Positions 30,235 to 39,084 are shown, counted from the first letter of the stretch. The stretch is DNA of 45,858 nt from Clostridium sp. CAG:524 (GCA_000434555.1 FR880116.1:77970-123827), one strand, 5' to 3'. Program-made: numbers and translations. The notes: generated from the letters alone by a model not told the origin.

Positions 30235-31083
30235 ATGATAAAAGGTAAGCCATTTGTGAAATGGGCTGGTGGTAAAAGACAAATAATAGATAAACTAAAA
30301 GAATATGTTCCAGAAGAATTTGATACTTATTATGAACCATTTGTGGGTGGTGGAGCATTACTATTTGAATTATCTCCTAAAAAAGCAGTTATTAATGATT
30401 CAAATAAAGAACTTATGAATGTATTTGAATGTATAAAAGATGAAAAGAAATTTGAAAGTATGTGTAGAGAACTTAATCTACATGAAAGAGAACATAGTGA
30501 AGAATATTATTATAAAATCAGAAATTTAGATAGAGATAAAAAGAAATTTAGTAAACTTGCTGATTATAAAAGGGCTGCTCGTACAATATATTTAAATAAA
30601 GCATGTTTTAATGGACTTTATAGAGTTAATAGTAAGAATGAATTTAATGTACCATTTGGTAAAAAGACAAAAGTAAATACTTATGAAGGACAAAATCTAG
30701 GAATAATATGTGGATACCTAAACTATAATGATATCAAAATATTATCAGTAGACTTTGAAGAATCTGTTAAAGATGCTAAAAGAGGTGATTTTATATATTT
30801 TGATCCACCATATGATTCAGATACAAGTACATTTAATAGTTATACTGAAGATGGATTTAATAAAAATGAACAAGTTAGACTTGCTAGAGTATTTAAAGAA
30901 TTATCTGATAGAGGATGTTATGTAATGTTATCTAATCATAATACAATGCTTGTAAATGAATTATACAAAGATTATCATATACATTTAATTGAGGCCAAAA
31001 GAAGTATTAATTCTAATGGTAAAAAGCGTGGTAATGTAAAAGAAGTAATTATAACAAATTATACTAATAATAAAACATTTTAA
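30235..31083 (+). CDS. dam: DNA adenine N6-methyltransferase, Dam/DpnM type
   Basis: 282 residues. KWAGGKRQIIDKL and YYEPFVGGGALLFEL (the SAM-binding FxGxG region) come first, and DPPY at 190-193 (FDPPYDSDTSTFNSYTEDGF) is the catalytic motif, in the alpha-group order of Dam. ACFNGLYRVNSKNEFNVPFG is also characteristic. GATC is the expected target by homology. No restriction nuclease or second methylase is adjacent, so it appears to be an orphan. It has its own extended -10 (TGTATAAT ending 30204) and AAAGGAG. Confidence 0.93.
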   Translation: MIKGKPFVKWAGGKRQIIDKLKEYVPEEFDTYYEPFVGGGALLFELSPKKAVINDSNKELMNVFECIKDEKKFESMCRELNLHEREHSEEYYYKIRNLDRDKKKFSKLADYKRAARTIYLNKACFNGLYRVNSKNEFNVPFGKKTKVNTYEGQNLGIICGYLNYNDIKILSVDFEESVKDAKRGDFIYFDPPYDSDTSTFNSYTEDGFNKNEQVRLARVFKELSDRGCYVMLSNHNTMLVNELYKDYHIHLIEAKRSINSNGKKRGNVKEVIITNYTNNKTF

Positions 31084-31095
31084 ATAATAAATGAT

Positions 31096-31134
31096 ATCAC
31101 TTATTCATACTATATAATGAATAGGTGATTTTTA
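31096..31134 (+). terminator. Terminator-like hairpin after dam, overlapping the ftsW -10 and ribosome-binding site
   Basis: ATCACTTATTCA (31096-31107) pairs with TGAATAGGTGAT (31118-31129) with one G-U, followed by TTTTT. The loop contains most of a TATAAT (31113-31118), and the 3' arm contains the AGGTGAT that would be the ribosome-binding site of the next gene. Confidence 0.72.
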
Positions 31135-32210
31135 TTAAAAGAAATAAGACAATAATTATTACAACTATAATACTATCTTTAATAGGAATTGTAATGATAT
31201 ATTCAAGTAGTTATATATGGGCTAGTTTCAAATATGGAAATGCTTATAAATATTTTATTAGTCAATTTTGTTTCTTAATAATTGGTATCTTTATGATGTT
31301 TGTTTTTTCTAAAATAGATTATAATTTGTATAAAAAACACTCTAATAAATTTTTACTTGTATGTTTTATTTTACTTATATTAGTTTTAATACCAGGAATA
31401 GGTAGTGTTAGAAATGGAAGCAGAAGTTGGTTTGGAATATTAGGATTTGGTTTTCAGCCTAGTGAAATAACTAAATTATCATTAATAATTTTTACATCTA
31501 AATATTTATCTAATAATGATAGACTTAAGAGAAACACTTTTAAGTTTATTGTTCCATTATTTTTAGTGATAATGCTGTTCTTTGGACTTATCATGTTAGA
31601 ACCAGATTTTGGTACTGGTATGGTAATTGTTTGTTCTTTAATCGGACTTATTTTTATAAGTGGTGCTGACTTTTCTATATTTATTAAACTTGGTATTTTA
31701 GGTGTAATAGGCATAGTTATTTTAATATTAATCGCACCTTATAGGATGGATAGAATTACTTCATTTTTAGATCCATGGAGTGACCCACTTGGTAGTGGAT
31801 TTCAAATGATACAAAGTTTATATGCGATAGGGCCAGGTGGACTTTTAGGATTTGGATTTCTTGGTTCAAGACAAAAACATTTTTATCTTCCTGAACCTCA
31901 AACAGATTTTATTTTTTCAATAATAACAGAAGAATTTGGATTTATAGGTGCACTGACAATAATAATTTTATTTATAATTTTATTTTATAATATAATTAAG
32001 AAAGCAATAGATTGCAATGATCTTTATGGTAAATATTTAATATTTGGGTTATCTTTTTTACTTATGTTTCAAACATTGTTAAATCTATCTGTAGTTGTAG
32101 GACTAGTTCCAATTACTGGAGTTACTTTACCTTTCATAAGTTATGGTGGCAGTTCATTAGTAGTAAGTATGATTTCAATTGGTATAATTCTTAATGTAAA
32201 ATGCAAATAG
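31125..32210 (+). CDS. ftsW: FtsW/SpoVE-like peptidoglycan glycosyltransferase (SEDS family)
   Basis: About 360 residues, ten membrane helices. GSRSWFGILGFGFQPSEITK is the central SEDS signature, EPDFGTGMVI carries the catalytic Asp region, and GFGFLGSRQKHFYLPEPQTD and TLPFISYGGSSLVVSM are the conserved loops of FtsW/SpoVE. These proteins polymerise lipid II with a partner class B penicillin-binding protein. The start is uncertain. GTG 31125 has no ribosome-binding site and would be leaderless from the TATAAT at 31113; alternatively AGGTGAT (31123-31129) serves an ATT codon at 31137, the place where similar genes here have ATG. Coordinates use the GTG. Confidence 0.92.
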   Translation: MIFIKRNKTIIITTIILSLIGIVMIYSSSYIWASFKYGNAYKYFISQFCFLIIGIFMMFVFSKIDYNLYKKHSNKFLLVCFILLILVLIPGIGSVRNGSRSWFGILGFGFQPSEITKLSLIIFTSKYLSNNDRLKRNTFKFIVPLFLVIMLFFGLIMLEPDFGTGMVIVCSLIGLIFISGADFSIFIKLGILGVIGIVILILIAPYRMDRITSFLDPWSDPLGSGFQMIQSLYAIGPGGLLGFGFLGSRQKHFYLPEPQTDFIFSIITEEFGFIGALTIIILFIILFYNIIKKAIDCNDLYGKYLIFGLSFLLMFQTLLNLSVVVGLVPITGVTLPFISYGGSSLVVSMISIGIILNVKCK

Positions 32211-32637
32211 ATTTTATTAATTATATTATTTAAAAAATAAGAGTAAAGTTATTTTTTTCTTTGATAGTAAATGTAAAAAACGTATGTTATAATTAAAATC
32301 GAAATAGAAAAAATAATTAATAAAATAGCAAATAATCAAATAAAAAGAAAAATTAGAAAATATAAAGCAAAACAAATCAAAGATGAAGACTTAAAAGATG
32401 TTACTTTACTTTTTATATGTTATTGTGATAGTTCATCTGTAGTAAGTATGATTTTGATAGTATGATTTTGAATATAAATAATAAGAAATAATGCTTAAAA
32501 TTGAAAAAAGTGGGTGAAAAAAGTGCAAACCTTATGTTTGATACTTAAAAATACTTGTTTATAATATTATATAATAATATTCATTGAAAAAGATACTTCT
32601 ATATAGTACAATATTCTTATAATAGGTGGTTAGTAAA
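32211..32637 (+). other. Long intergenic region with an ftsW-tail remnant and several -10-like elements
   Basis: No intact gene. From 32263 to 32465 one frame stays open (no ATG, only ATT/ATA starts) and ends in the FtsW-like tail described separately. ATTATAATA-type boxes occur several times. TACAAT/TATAAT-like boxes near 32600-32622 probably drive the next gene, with AGGTGG before its ATG at 32638. Confidence 0.5.
32397..32465 (+). pseudogene. Decayed duplicate of the ftsW 3' end
   Basis: The codons read DVTLLFICYCDSSSVVSMIL, then I, V and TGA. They align without gaps to GVTLPFISYGGSSLVVSMIS of the intact ftsW 300 bases upstream. The DNA match is clearest at AGTTCATCTGTAGTAAGTATGATTT compared with the ftsW end, here shown only as a block at 32430-32454. 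The essential SYGGSS turn is lost (CYCDSS), so this is a remnant of a second SEDS copy or of a local duplication. Confidence 0.65.
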
Positions 32638-34320
32638 ATGAATGATGAAAATAATAATGTAGAAAATGTTAATAATAATGAAAAAGAAACTATTCAAAAT
32701 ATAAAAAATAATAATGTTGAGAATAATGTTGTGCAAAATGAAATGAATCAAAATATAGTTAAAAATCAAGATTTATCAAATCAAAATATGCAAGAGCAAA
32801 TTACTACAAATAATAATTCTAATGATGAAGATAGTGATAGTGTTAATCTTAAAAGAGTAAAAGATTTAATAATAGCAATAATATTATCAATATTAGTTAT
32901 CTATTTTGGAAGAACAATGATTTTAGATTTACTTGCTGAAATTGATACTAATTTAAATCATGATTTTGCTGATATTCTTAATTCTTTTCTTTATTTTGGT
33001 TCTTCTGTTTTTCAATTTGTTGGGACCATTGGCCTATTAATTTTTATATGGGTAATGTATTTTACTAAGCCATCAAGAGAAAGAATTAAAGCTAGAATGA
33101 ATTCTAAAACAAGAAGAACAGTAAGAATTGTTTATGTTATAAGTTATATTCTTATTCCTACCTTTATTATGTTATTTATTTGGTGGAAAATCTATGACTT
33201 TCTTGGCAATGATGTAGCACATTATAATGCTTGGATGAATTTGAAAGAAGTTTTAGATATGACTGATGAAAGAGCCGGTAGTGACTATGAACCTTCTTTT
33301 ATTTATAAAGATAAAATTTACTTTTATGATTCTGGGCATATAACGAAATTTAATGGAGAAGTTGTGTATTATCATAAATTATATCAAATGGATTTAAATG
33401 GTAAACATAGAAAAGTTATTTCAAATAGTGATAAATTGAAAACTGGTAATTTTAGTTTTATTTATAATGATGAAGTTTATTTTTATAGTATAAAAGATAA
33501 CGATTATATAGTATTTAATTTAAAAACTAAAGATATTCGTAATTTAGATGTTGGTGGTAGTTATGTAGCTAATTCACTTAAAAATAATTATATATATGTA
33601 TATAATTATACTAATACGTCTAATGAAAATAATGAACGATATACTAATATTTTATTAAGAAAGGTTAACTTGGATACTAATAAAACTATTTCTGAAATTA
33701 AATTAGATAATATTGATGATTCTATACAAATAGAGGATGTATTTGTTGATTATAAATATGGAAATATCTATTATAAATTAGAAAGTAAACTTGATTCTTT
33801 ATATATTTATAAAAATGATGAAATAGTTTATCAAGTAGAAAATGATAAAATTGATAAAGATAATTTTACTTTTTTAGCCGCAACTGAAAGATACATATAT
33901 TTTACTGATAAAAAGATTATTTATAAAGTAGATATTGTTAATAAAATTTTGGAAAAAGAGATTACAAATAATTTTAGTAATATTGAAAGAATTGACGATG
34001 GAGAAGGATTTAACTATTTCTATGATAATAAAAATATATATTATTTAGATACAGATAGTGATGAATTTATTCAAGTATTAAGCGATATTTCGGGATTACC
34101 GGAAAAAGCACAAAGTGTCAATAATTTAATAATTTTTAAAGGATATGAAGAAAAAAATTATAAAAATAATAAGTTAAGAAGTATTATTGTTTATGATACG
34201 CAAACTAAGAGTAAAAAACAATATGATGATATCTATAAATATTATATTGAAGAAAATTATATATATTTATTGAAATATAAAGATAATAATTATGTTGTAG
34301 ATAAAGTAAAATTATATTAA
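32638..34320 (+). CDS. Membrane-anchored protein with Asn-rich N-terminus and propeller-like extracellular domain
   Basis: 560 residues. Residues 1-75 are disordered and Asn/Glu-rich; three membrane segments follow (about 84-103, 115-142 and 165-187); the rest is beta-rich and extracellular. Repeated units such as IYKDKIYFYDSGHITKFNGE, YKDKIYFY/YNDEVYFYSIK and LYQMDLNGKHRKVISN have the look of DUF5050-type or beta-propeller blades, about six of them. AGGTGG selects ATG 32638 over GTG 32626. Function unknown; a surface sensor or binding protein is plausible. Confidence 0.72.
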   Translation: MNDENNNVENVNNNEKETIQNIKNNNVENNVVQNEMNQNIVKNQDLSNQNMQEQITTNNNSNDEDSDSVNLKRVKDLIIAIILSILVIYFGRTMILDLLAEIDTNLNHDFADILNSFLYFGSSVFQFVGTIGLLIFIWVMYFTKPSRERIKARMNSKTRRTVRIVYVISYILIPTFIMLFIWWKIYDFLGNDVAHYNAWMNLKEVLDMTDERAGSDYEPSFIYKDKIYFYDSGHITKFNGEVVYYHKLYQMDLNGKHRKVISNSDKLKTGNFSFIYNDEVYFYSIKDNDYIVFNLKTKDIRNLDVGGSYVANSLKNNYIYVYNYTNTSNENNERYTNILLRKVNLDTNKTISEIKLDNIDDSIQIEDVFVDYKYGNIYYKLESKLDSLYIYKNDEIVYQVENDKIDKDNFTFLAATERYIYFTDKKIIYKVDIVNKILEKEITNNFSNIERIDDGEGFNYFYDNKNIYYLDTDSDEFIQVLSDISGLPEKAQSVNNLIIFKGYEEKNYKNNKLRSIIVYDTQTKSKKQYDDIYKYYIEENYIYLLKYKDNNYVVDKVKLY

Positions 34321-34327
34321 TAATTAG

Positions 34328-34351
34328 AAGTGTAATAAAAATACACTTTTA
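34328..34351 (+). terminator. Intrinsic terminator after the propeller-like gene
   Basis: AAGTGTA (34328-34334), 7-base loop, TACACTT (34342-34348), then TT. Confidence 0.8.
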
Positions 34352-34363
34352 AAATAAAATTTA

Positions 34364-34405
34364 TTAGCACTCTCTATTGACAAGTGCTAATATTTGGTGT
34401 ATAAT
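34364..34405 (+). promoter_or_regulatory. CIRCE operator (HrcA) overlapping a consensus promoter of clpB
   Basis: TTAGCACTC (34364-34372), nine bases, AAGTGCTAA (34382-34390): the CIRCE inverted repeat with one mismatch (A for G in the second arm). TTGACA (34377-34382) lies within it, 17 bases before TATAAT (34400-34405). Binding of the heat-shock repressor HrcA would block the -35 region. hrcA itself is not in the window. Confidence 0.92.
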
Positions 34406-34434
34406 ATGCACGTATGACTAAGGAGGTATAAATT

Positions 34435-36531
34435 ATGTTTAATATGAATAATGAAGAAAAAGAAAATGTCCTTGAAAAATATGGACGTAATATAAATGAA
34501 GATGTTAAGAATCGTAAGATTGATCCTATAATTGGTCGTGATGAAGAGATTCGTAGTATAACTAGAATTTTATCAAGAAAGACTAAAAATAACCCAGTTC
34601 TTATTGGTGAACCAGGAGTAGGTAAAACTGCTATTGTAGAAGGACTTGCTCAAAGAATTGTTAAAGGGGACGTACCAGAGAGTTTAAAAAATAAAACTAT
34701 TTGGGAACTTAATATGGCATCTTTAATTGCTGGTGCTAAATATCGTGGTGAATTTGAAGAAAGACTTAAAAAAGTACTTGATGAAGTTAAAAAGAGTGAA
34801 GGAAACCTTATAATGTTTATAGATGAAATTCATTTAATAGTAGGAACAGGTGCTGTTGATGGAGCAATGGATACAGGAAATATCTTAAAGCCAATGCTAG
34901 CACGTGGTGAAATACATGTTATAGGAGCAACAACTTTAAATGAATATAGAATGTATATTGAAAAAGATGGTGCTCTTGAACGTAGATTTCAAAAAGTAAC
35001 TATCGCAGAGCCAACTGTTGAAGATACTATAACAATACTTCGTGGACTTAAAGAAAGATTTGAAATATATCATGGAGTTACTATTCAAGATAAAGCATTA
35101 GTGAGTGCTGCTACTTTATCAAATAGATATATAACAGATAGATTTTTGCCTGATAAAGCAATTGATTTAATTGATGAAGCATGTGCAACAATAAGAGTAC
35201 AAATGGATAGTGTTCCAACATCACTTGATAAAATACAAAGGAAAATACTTACACTCCAAGTTGAAAAAGAAGCACTTAAGAAAGAAAAAGATGAATTATC
35301 TTTAAAAAGATTAGATAATATTGATAATGAGCTTTATGAATTAAAAGGTCAAGAACAAGAATTAAGTACTAAATGGAAAGAAGAAAAAGAAATAAATGAA
35401 TCAATAAAGAAAGTAAAGTCTGATATTTCAGCATGTACTTTTGAACTTGAACAAGCTGAAAATAATTATGATTTAGAAACTATTGCTAGAATTAAGAATG
35501 GTAAATTACCTGAACTTAAAAAGAAACTTTCTGAACTTTCAAATAAAAATGGTAGTAGTATTTTATCAGATACTGTTACAAGTGATGATATTGCAAGTGT
35601 TATAAGTAAATGGACTAATATACCAGTATCAAAACTAATGAGTAGTGAAAAAGATAAAATATTAAATCTATATGATAACTTAAGAAAACGTGTTAAAGGT
35701 CAAGATAAAGCATTAAAACTTGTAAGTGATGCGATAATTCGTTCAAGAAGTGGAATTAAAGATCCAAATAGACCAATAGGTTCATTTATGTTTTTAGGTC
35801 CAACTGGAGTAGGTAAAACAGAAGTAGCAAGAAGTCTAGCTTATGAATTATTTGATGATGAACATCATATGGTAAGAATAGATATGAGTGAATATATGGA
35901 AAAATATTCAGTATCAAGATTAATAGGTGCAGCTCCTGGATATGTTGGATATGAAGAAGGAGGACAACTTACAGAAAAAGTAAGAAGAAATCCATATTCA
36001 ATAGTATTATTTGATGAAATAGAAAAGGCACATCCTGATGTACTTAATCTATTATTACAAATACTTGATGAAGGAAGACTAACTGACTCTAATGGTAGAA
36101 CAGTTGACTTTAAAAATACAATTATCATAATGACATCAAATGTAGGTAGTGAATACATTATTAATAATGAAGAAGATAAAGTATCAAGTGAGCTTACTAA
36201 GTACTTTAAACCAGAATTCTTAAATAGACTTGATGAAATAATTACATTTAATAAATTATCTAAAGAAGATCTAAAAGAAATATTATCTAAAATAATAGAA
36301 GAAATAGAACATAGATTAATAGATATAAATGTTAAGATTAATTTAAGTGATAGTGCAATTAATTACTTTATAGATAATGGATATGATGAATTCTATGGAG
36401 CAAGACCACTTAAGAGACTTGTTAATAATAAACTTGAAACAATAATTGCTCGTAAACTTATTAATAATGAAATAAAATCTAATACAACAATTAATGTAGA
36501 TTATGTTAATAATGAAATCAAAATAAATTAA
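34435..36531 (+). CDS. clpB: ClpB-type disaggregase lacking the N-terminal domain
   Basis: 698 residues, against about 860 for full ClpB. The protein begins almost directly at the first AAA module (YGRNINEDVKNRKIDPIIGR; Walker A GEPGVGKT at about 58-65, Walker B IMFIDEIH). Residues about 270-390 form the coiled-coil M domain with LYELKGQEQELSTKWKEEKE, which distinguishes ClpB from ClpC/ClpA. The second AAA module has GPTGVGKT and LFDEIEKAHPDVLNLLLQIL. No ClpP-docking loop is visible. The missing Clp-N domain corresponds to the short ClpB form known from internal initiation. AAGGAGG precedes the ATG; regulation by HrcA is expected from the CIRCE element. Confidence 0.93.
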   Translation: MFNMNNEEKENVLEKYGRNINEDVKNRKIDPIIGRDEEIRSITRILSRKTKNNPVLIGEPGVGKTAIVEGLAQRIVKGDVPESLKNKTIWELNMASLIAGAKYRGEFEERLKKVLDEVKKSEGNLIMFIDEIHLIVGTGAVDGAMDTGNILKPMLARGEIHVIGATTLNEYRMYIEKDGALERRFQKVTIAEPTVEDTITILRGLKERFEIYHGVTIQDKALVSAATLSNRYITDRFLPDKAIDLIDEACATIRVQMDSVPTSLDKIQRKILTLQVEKEALKKEKDELSLKRLDNIDNELYELKGQEQELSTKWKEEKEINESIKKVKSDISACTFELEQAENNYDLETIARIKNGKLPELKKKLSELSNKNGSSILSDTVTSDDIASVISKWTNIPVSKLMSSEKDKILNLYDNLRKRVKGQDKALKLVSDAIIRSRSGIKDPNRPIGSFMFLGPTGVGKTEVARSLAYELFDDEHHMVRIDMSEYMEKYSVSRLIGAAPGYVGYEEGGQLTEKVRRNPYSIVLFDEIEKAHPDVLNLLLQILDEGRLTDSNGRTVDFKNTIIIMTSNVGSEYIINNEEDKVSSELTKYFKPEFLNRLDEIITFNKLSKEDLKEILSKIIEEIEHRLIDINVKINLSDSAINYFIDNGYDEFYGARPLKRLVNNKLETIIARKLINNEIKSNTTINVDYVNNEIKIN

Positions 36532-36537
36532 CTTAAG

Positions 36538-36566
36538 GTGTAGAAGTACTTTCTACATCTTTTTTA
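36538..36566 (+). terminator. Intrinsic terminator of clpB
   Basis: TGTAGAA (36539-36545), 5-base loop, TTCTACA (36551-36557), then TCTTTTTT. Confidence 0.88.
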
Positions 36567-36601
36567 TTGTGATATAATATTTAAGAAAGGAAATAAATAA
36601 T

Positions 36602-37018
36602 ATGGAAACATTAAAAGCAGGTTGTTTCCTAATAAATAGAGAGACAAAAGAAATTGCACTAATTTATAGAAAGAAACAAAATGATTATTCTTTTCCAAAG
36701 GGACATGTTGAAGATGGTGAATCATTAAAAGAAGCAGCTATAAGAGAAACTGCAGAGGAAACAAAAAGAATTGCTGAAATTATAGATGATTATGAACCCT
36801 ATATTGAAAAATATACTACACCAAAAGGAGAACATTGTATTTGTTATATGTTTTTTGCAATAGATAAAGGTAAAAGTGATAATGATTCATTAGATACACA
36901 TGATGTTGTGTGGACTCAACTAAATAAAGTAGAAGAAACTTTAAGCTATGATAGTTTAAAAAACACATGGAGATCAGTACAAGATACAATAATTAAAATA
37001 ATAGAAGATAGATTATAA
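36602..37018 (+). CDS. NUDIX hydrolase
   Basis: 138 residues. The NUDIX box GHVEDGESLKEAAIRETAEE fits G-x5-E-x7-RE-U-x-EE, the helix that binds metal and the diphosphate. LINRETKEIALIYRKKQNDY forms the first strands. Family members hydrolyse nucleoside diphosphates linked to another moiety; the short size and the AIRETAEET context resemble Ap4A-type or housecleaning enzymes, without specific proof. It has its own -10 (TATAAT 36573-36578) and AAAGGAAA. Confidence 0.9.
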   Translation: METLKAGCFLINRETKEIALIYRKKQNDYSFPKGHVEDGESLKEAAIRETAEETKRIAEIIDDYEPYIEKYTTPKGEHCICYMFFAIDKGKSDNDSLDTHDVVWTQLNKVEETLSYDSLKNTWRSVQDTIIKIIEDRL

Positions 37019-37084
37019 CGAGGTATATAAAATTGGACTTATAATAAATAATTGTAATAAGAATCAGTTTCTTTCGCACCATAA

Positions 37085-37603
37085 ATACATTTATCAGTAG
37101 ATAAAAAAGAATATCCAATTAGTTTAGATAAATTTGATTATATTAATGTATCAAATAAAAAACACAAAGTTAAAATATTAAAAGGAAGATTAAAAAACAG
37201 TTATAAAACATTGAATTTTTCTAATGGCGAAACATATATAATAAAATATTATTATGGATTATTTATATTGGATAAACATAATAGAAAGATATGGTTACCT
37301 GTAATAAGCGATTATATGGTTTTAAAGTATAAAGATATATTTATTTTTGAATTAATAAAGCATGAAGAGGAAGAACATATTAATTTAAAATCAGCAATAG
37401 TAGGATATGCTTTACGTGGTACCGCAGGTGCAGTACTAGACGGAATGAACACAAATGAAACAAATAAATACGAAATATTAATAACACTAAATAATGCTCA
37501 AAAATTATTAATAGAAAATTTAGATAAACAAGTTGCATAAGTAATACTTGAAGCATTTAATGAATTTGAAATAGAAGAAATAAATAACGGTAAAGAGGTA
37601 TAA
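37085..37603 (+). pseudogene. Decayed gene of unknown function
   Basis: One frame is open from 37085 to TAA 37538-37540 without a usable ATG (a TTG at 37211 is the first candidate) and resumes in the same frame for 20 more codons to TAA 37601-37603 (VILEAFNEFEIEEINNGKEV). Upstream, an adjacent frame from about 37033 reads IGLIINNCNKNQFLSHHKY, which looks like the lost N-terminus after an indel. The middle (SYKTLNFSNGETYIIKYYYG, LKSAIVGYALRGTAGAVLDG) has a Gly-rich hydrophobic hairpin. I do not recognise the family. Two lesions make a functional product unlikely. Confidence 0.55.
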
Positions 37604-37604
37604 A

Positions 37605-38201
37605 ATGAAAGAATTTGAAACAGAACTATATAATAATGGAATAAATTTTATCGCAGGAATAGATGAAGTAGGTAGAGGTCCACTTGTGGGCCCAGTTGTT
37701 ACAGCAGCAGTAATACTTCCTAAAGATTTTTATGATGAAAGAATAAATGATTCAAAAAAACTTACTGAAAAGAAAAGAGAACTTTTATATGATGTTATCA
37801 TGGAAAATGCTATATCAGTAGGTATTGGAATATCAAGTGAAGATGTTATTGATGAAATAAATATATTGAATGCTACTAAAAGGGCTATGTTAGAAGCAGT
37901 AAATAATTTAAGCGTTAAACCTGAACATTTACTTATAGATGCAGTTAAATTGGATACTGATATACCACAAACATCAATAATAAAGGGTGATGCTAAAAGT
38001 GAAAGTATCGCAGCAGCTTCAATAATTGCAAAAGTAACAAGAGATAGAATGATGATAGAATTAGATAAAATACATCCAGAATATGATTTTAAACATAATA
38101 AAGGATATGGTACTAAAAAACATATAGAAGCAATAAGAAAATATGGAATAATAAAAGAGCATAGAAAAACTTTTGCTCCATGTGATGAATATGTAAAATA
38201 G
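37605..38201 (+). CDS. rnhB: Ribonuclease HII
   Basis: 198 residues. GIDEVGRGPLVGPVVTAAVI has the catalytic Asp-Glu pair, LLIDAVKLD and the following KGDAKSESIAAASIIAKVTR give the other acidic residues, and HKGYGTKKHIEAIRKYG-like sequence is the conserved C-terminal loop (here HNKGYGTKKH). The enzyme cuts RNA in RNA-DNA hybrids and at single ribonucleotides. AAAGAGG precedes the ATG. The glycine T-box begins shortly after its stop. Confidence 0.95.
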   Translation: MKEFETELYNNGINFIAGIDEVGRGPLVGPVVTAAVILPKDFYDERINDSKKLTEKKRELLYDVIMENAISVGIGISSEDVIDEINILNATKRAMLEAVNNLSVKPEHLLIDAVKLDTDIPQTSIIKGDAKSESIAAASIIAKVTRDRMMIELDKIHPEYDFKHNKGYGTKKHIEAIRKYGIIKEHRKTFAPCDEYVK

Positions 38202-38221
38202 TTATTGAATTAGAAATATAT

Positions 38222-38360
38222 TTGTGATAAACTTATTTTGTTAAGCGATGAAGGTGTGATGGCAAAGCACTGAGGCTATAAATTAAGAGTGATTCTTCTA
38301 GAATAAGTAGGGTGGAACCGTCCATATGGACCCCTATAATTGTTTTAGAAGTTTTTATTT
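38222..38360 (+). promoter_or_regulatory. T-box riboswitch (glycine), transcription-attenuation type
   Basis: AGGGTGGAACCG holds the T-box core TGGAACC (38313-38319) that pairs with the acceptor end of uncharged tRNA. CTTCTA (38295-38300) with TAGAAG (38346-38351), plus TAGGG with CCCTA, form the competing terminator, followed by TTTTTATTT. GCGATGAAGG at 38245-38254 fits the start of stem I, and GGC at 38261-38263 in a GTG...CAC stem could be the specifier codon for glycine, matching the downstream glyS. Only about 90 bases precede the T-box, so stem I seems unusually short. Confidence 0.85.
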
Positions 38361-38376
38361 TAAAGAAGGAGTAATA

Positions 38377-39084
38377 ATGGAATCAAGTAGTAAAGATAGT
38401 TTAAAACAAAACACTTATCAAACAATTAAAATAAGTGATATAGGCATTAAATTACATGGTGAAACAATAGAAGGAATAAATGTTTCAACATTATTTGGTA
38501 AAGAATATGAAAAAATGAGTATTGAAGACAAAAGAAAAGTAGTAATAGGTTACTTCATGGATTTTAATCATATAACATTTATATCAAAAGATAGTGATAA
38601 ACGTAGAATATATGTAGGTGGAGGTACTGATAGATTACTAATAGTAGATAATGCAACTTTTGAAGAAGAAAAACTATTATATGATAAATATAAAAATGAT
38701 AGACTTAATTTCTTAGCAAGTGATAATAATAATGAATTCAATATGGAATTTTGCTTTGAAGATACAAGTTCCTATTCGGTAAGTGGCATTCATACAGGAA
38801 ATCCTACAACTAAATATTACTTCTCATGTGATGATGATAAATTACCTACTTATGAAAAAGAATTTATAAGAGAATTTTTAAATCATACATTTAAAGGTGA
38901 AAAAGCTACTTTAATAGAAAAACAACATCAATGTTATATTGTAGGTAATGGAGTAGTAGTAAATCTAATTAAAAAAAATAAAGGCTTTATAAGTGAACTT
39001 AATAAATATAATAAAGCTGTTAGTGAAATAGAAAAAGAAAATAAAGAACAAATGAAATTACAAATGAAAATGGAGGGATTTTAA
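38377..39084 (+). CDS. Protein of unknown function between the glycine T-box and glyS
   Basis: 235 residues, soluble, acidic in the first half, with a Lys/Glu/Gln-rich helical end (EIEKENKEQMKLQMKM). AAGAAGGAG sets the ATG at 38377; the frame start at 38326 lies in the terminator. YVGGGTDRLLIVDNATFEEE and CYIVGNGVVVNLIKKNKG are the most structured parts. I do not recognise the family. Its stop overlaps the glyS start by one base, so it is expressed with glycyl-tRNA synthetase under T-box control, which suggests a link to glycine or translation (inference). Confidence 0.75.
   Translation: MESSSKDSLKQNTYQTIKISDIGIKLHGETIEGINVSTLFGKEYEKMSIEDKRKVVIGYFMDFNHITFISKDSDKRRIYVGGGTDRLLIVDNATFEEEKLLYDKYKNDRLNFLASDNNNEFNMEFCFEDTSSYSVSGIHTGNPTTKYYFSCDDDKLPTYEKEFIREFLNHTFKGEKATLIEKQHQCYIVGNGVVVNLIKKNKGFISELNKYNKAVSEIEKENKEQMKLQMKMEGF

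Noticed and set aside
34435..36531. Identification as ClpC
   Set aside because: A long M domain of ClpB type is present and no ClpP-binding loop or Clp-N repeats are seen.
38326..38376. Upstream start (38326) for the gene before glyS
   Set aside because: It would overlap the T-box terminator; AAGAAGGAG before ATG 38377 is convincing.
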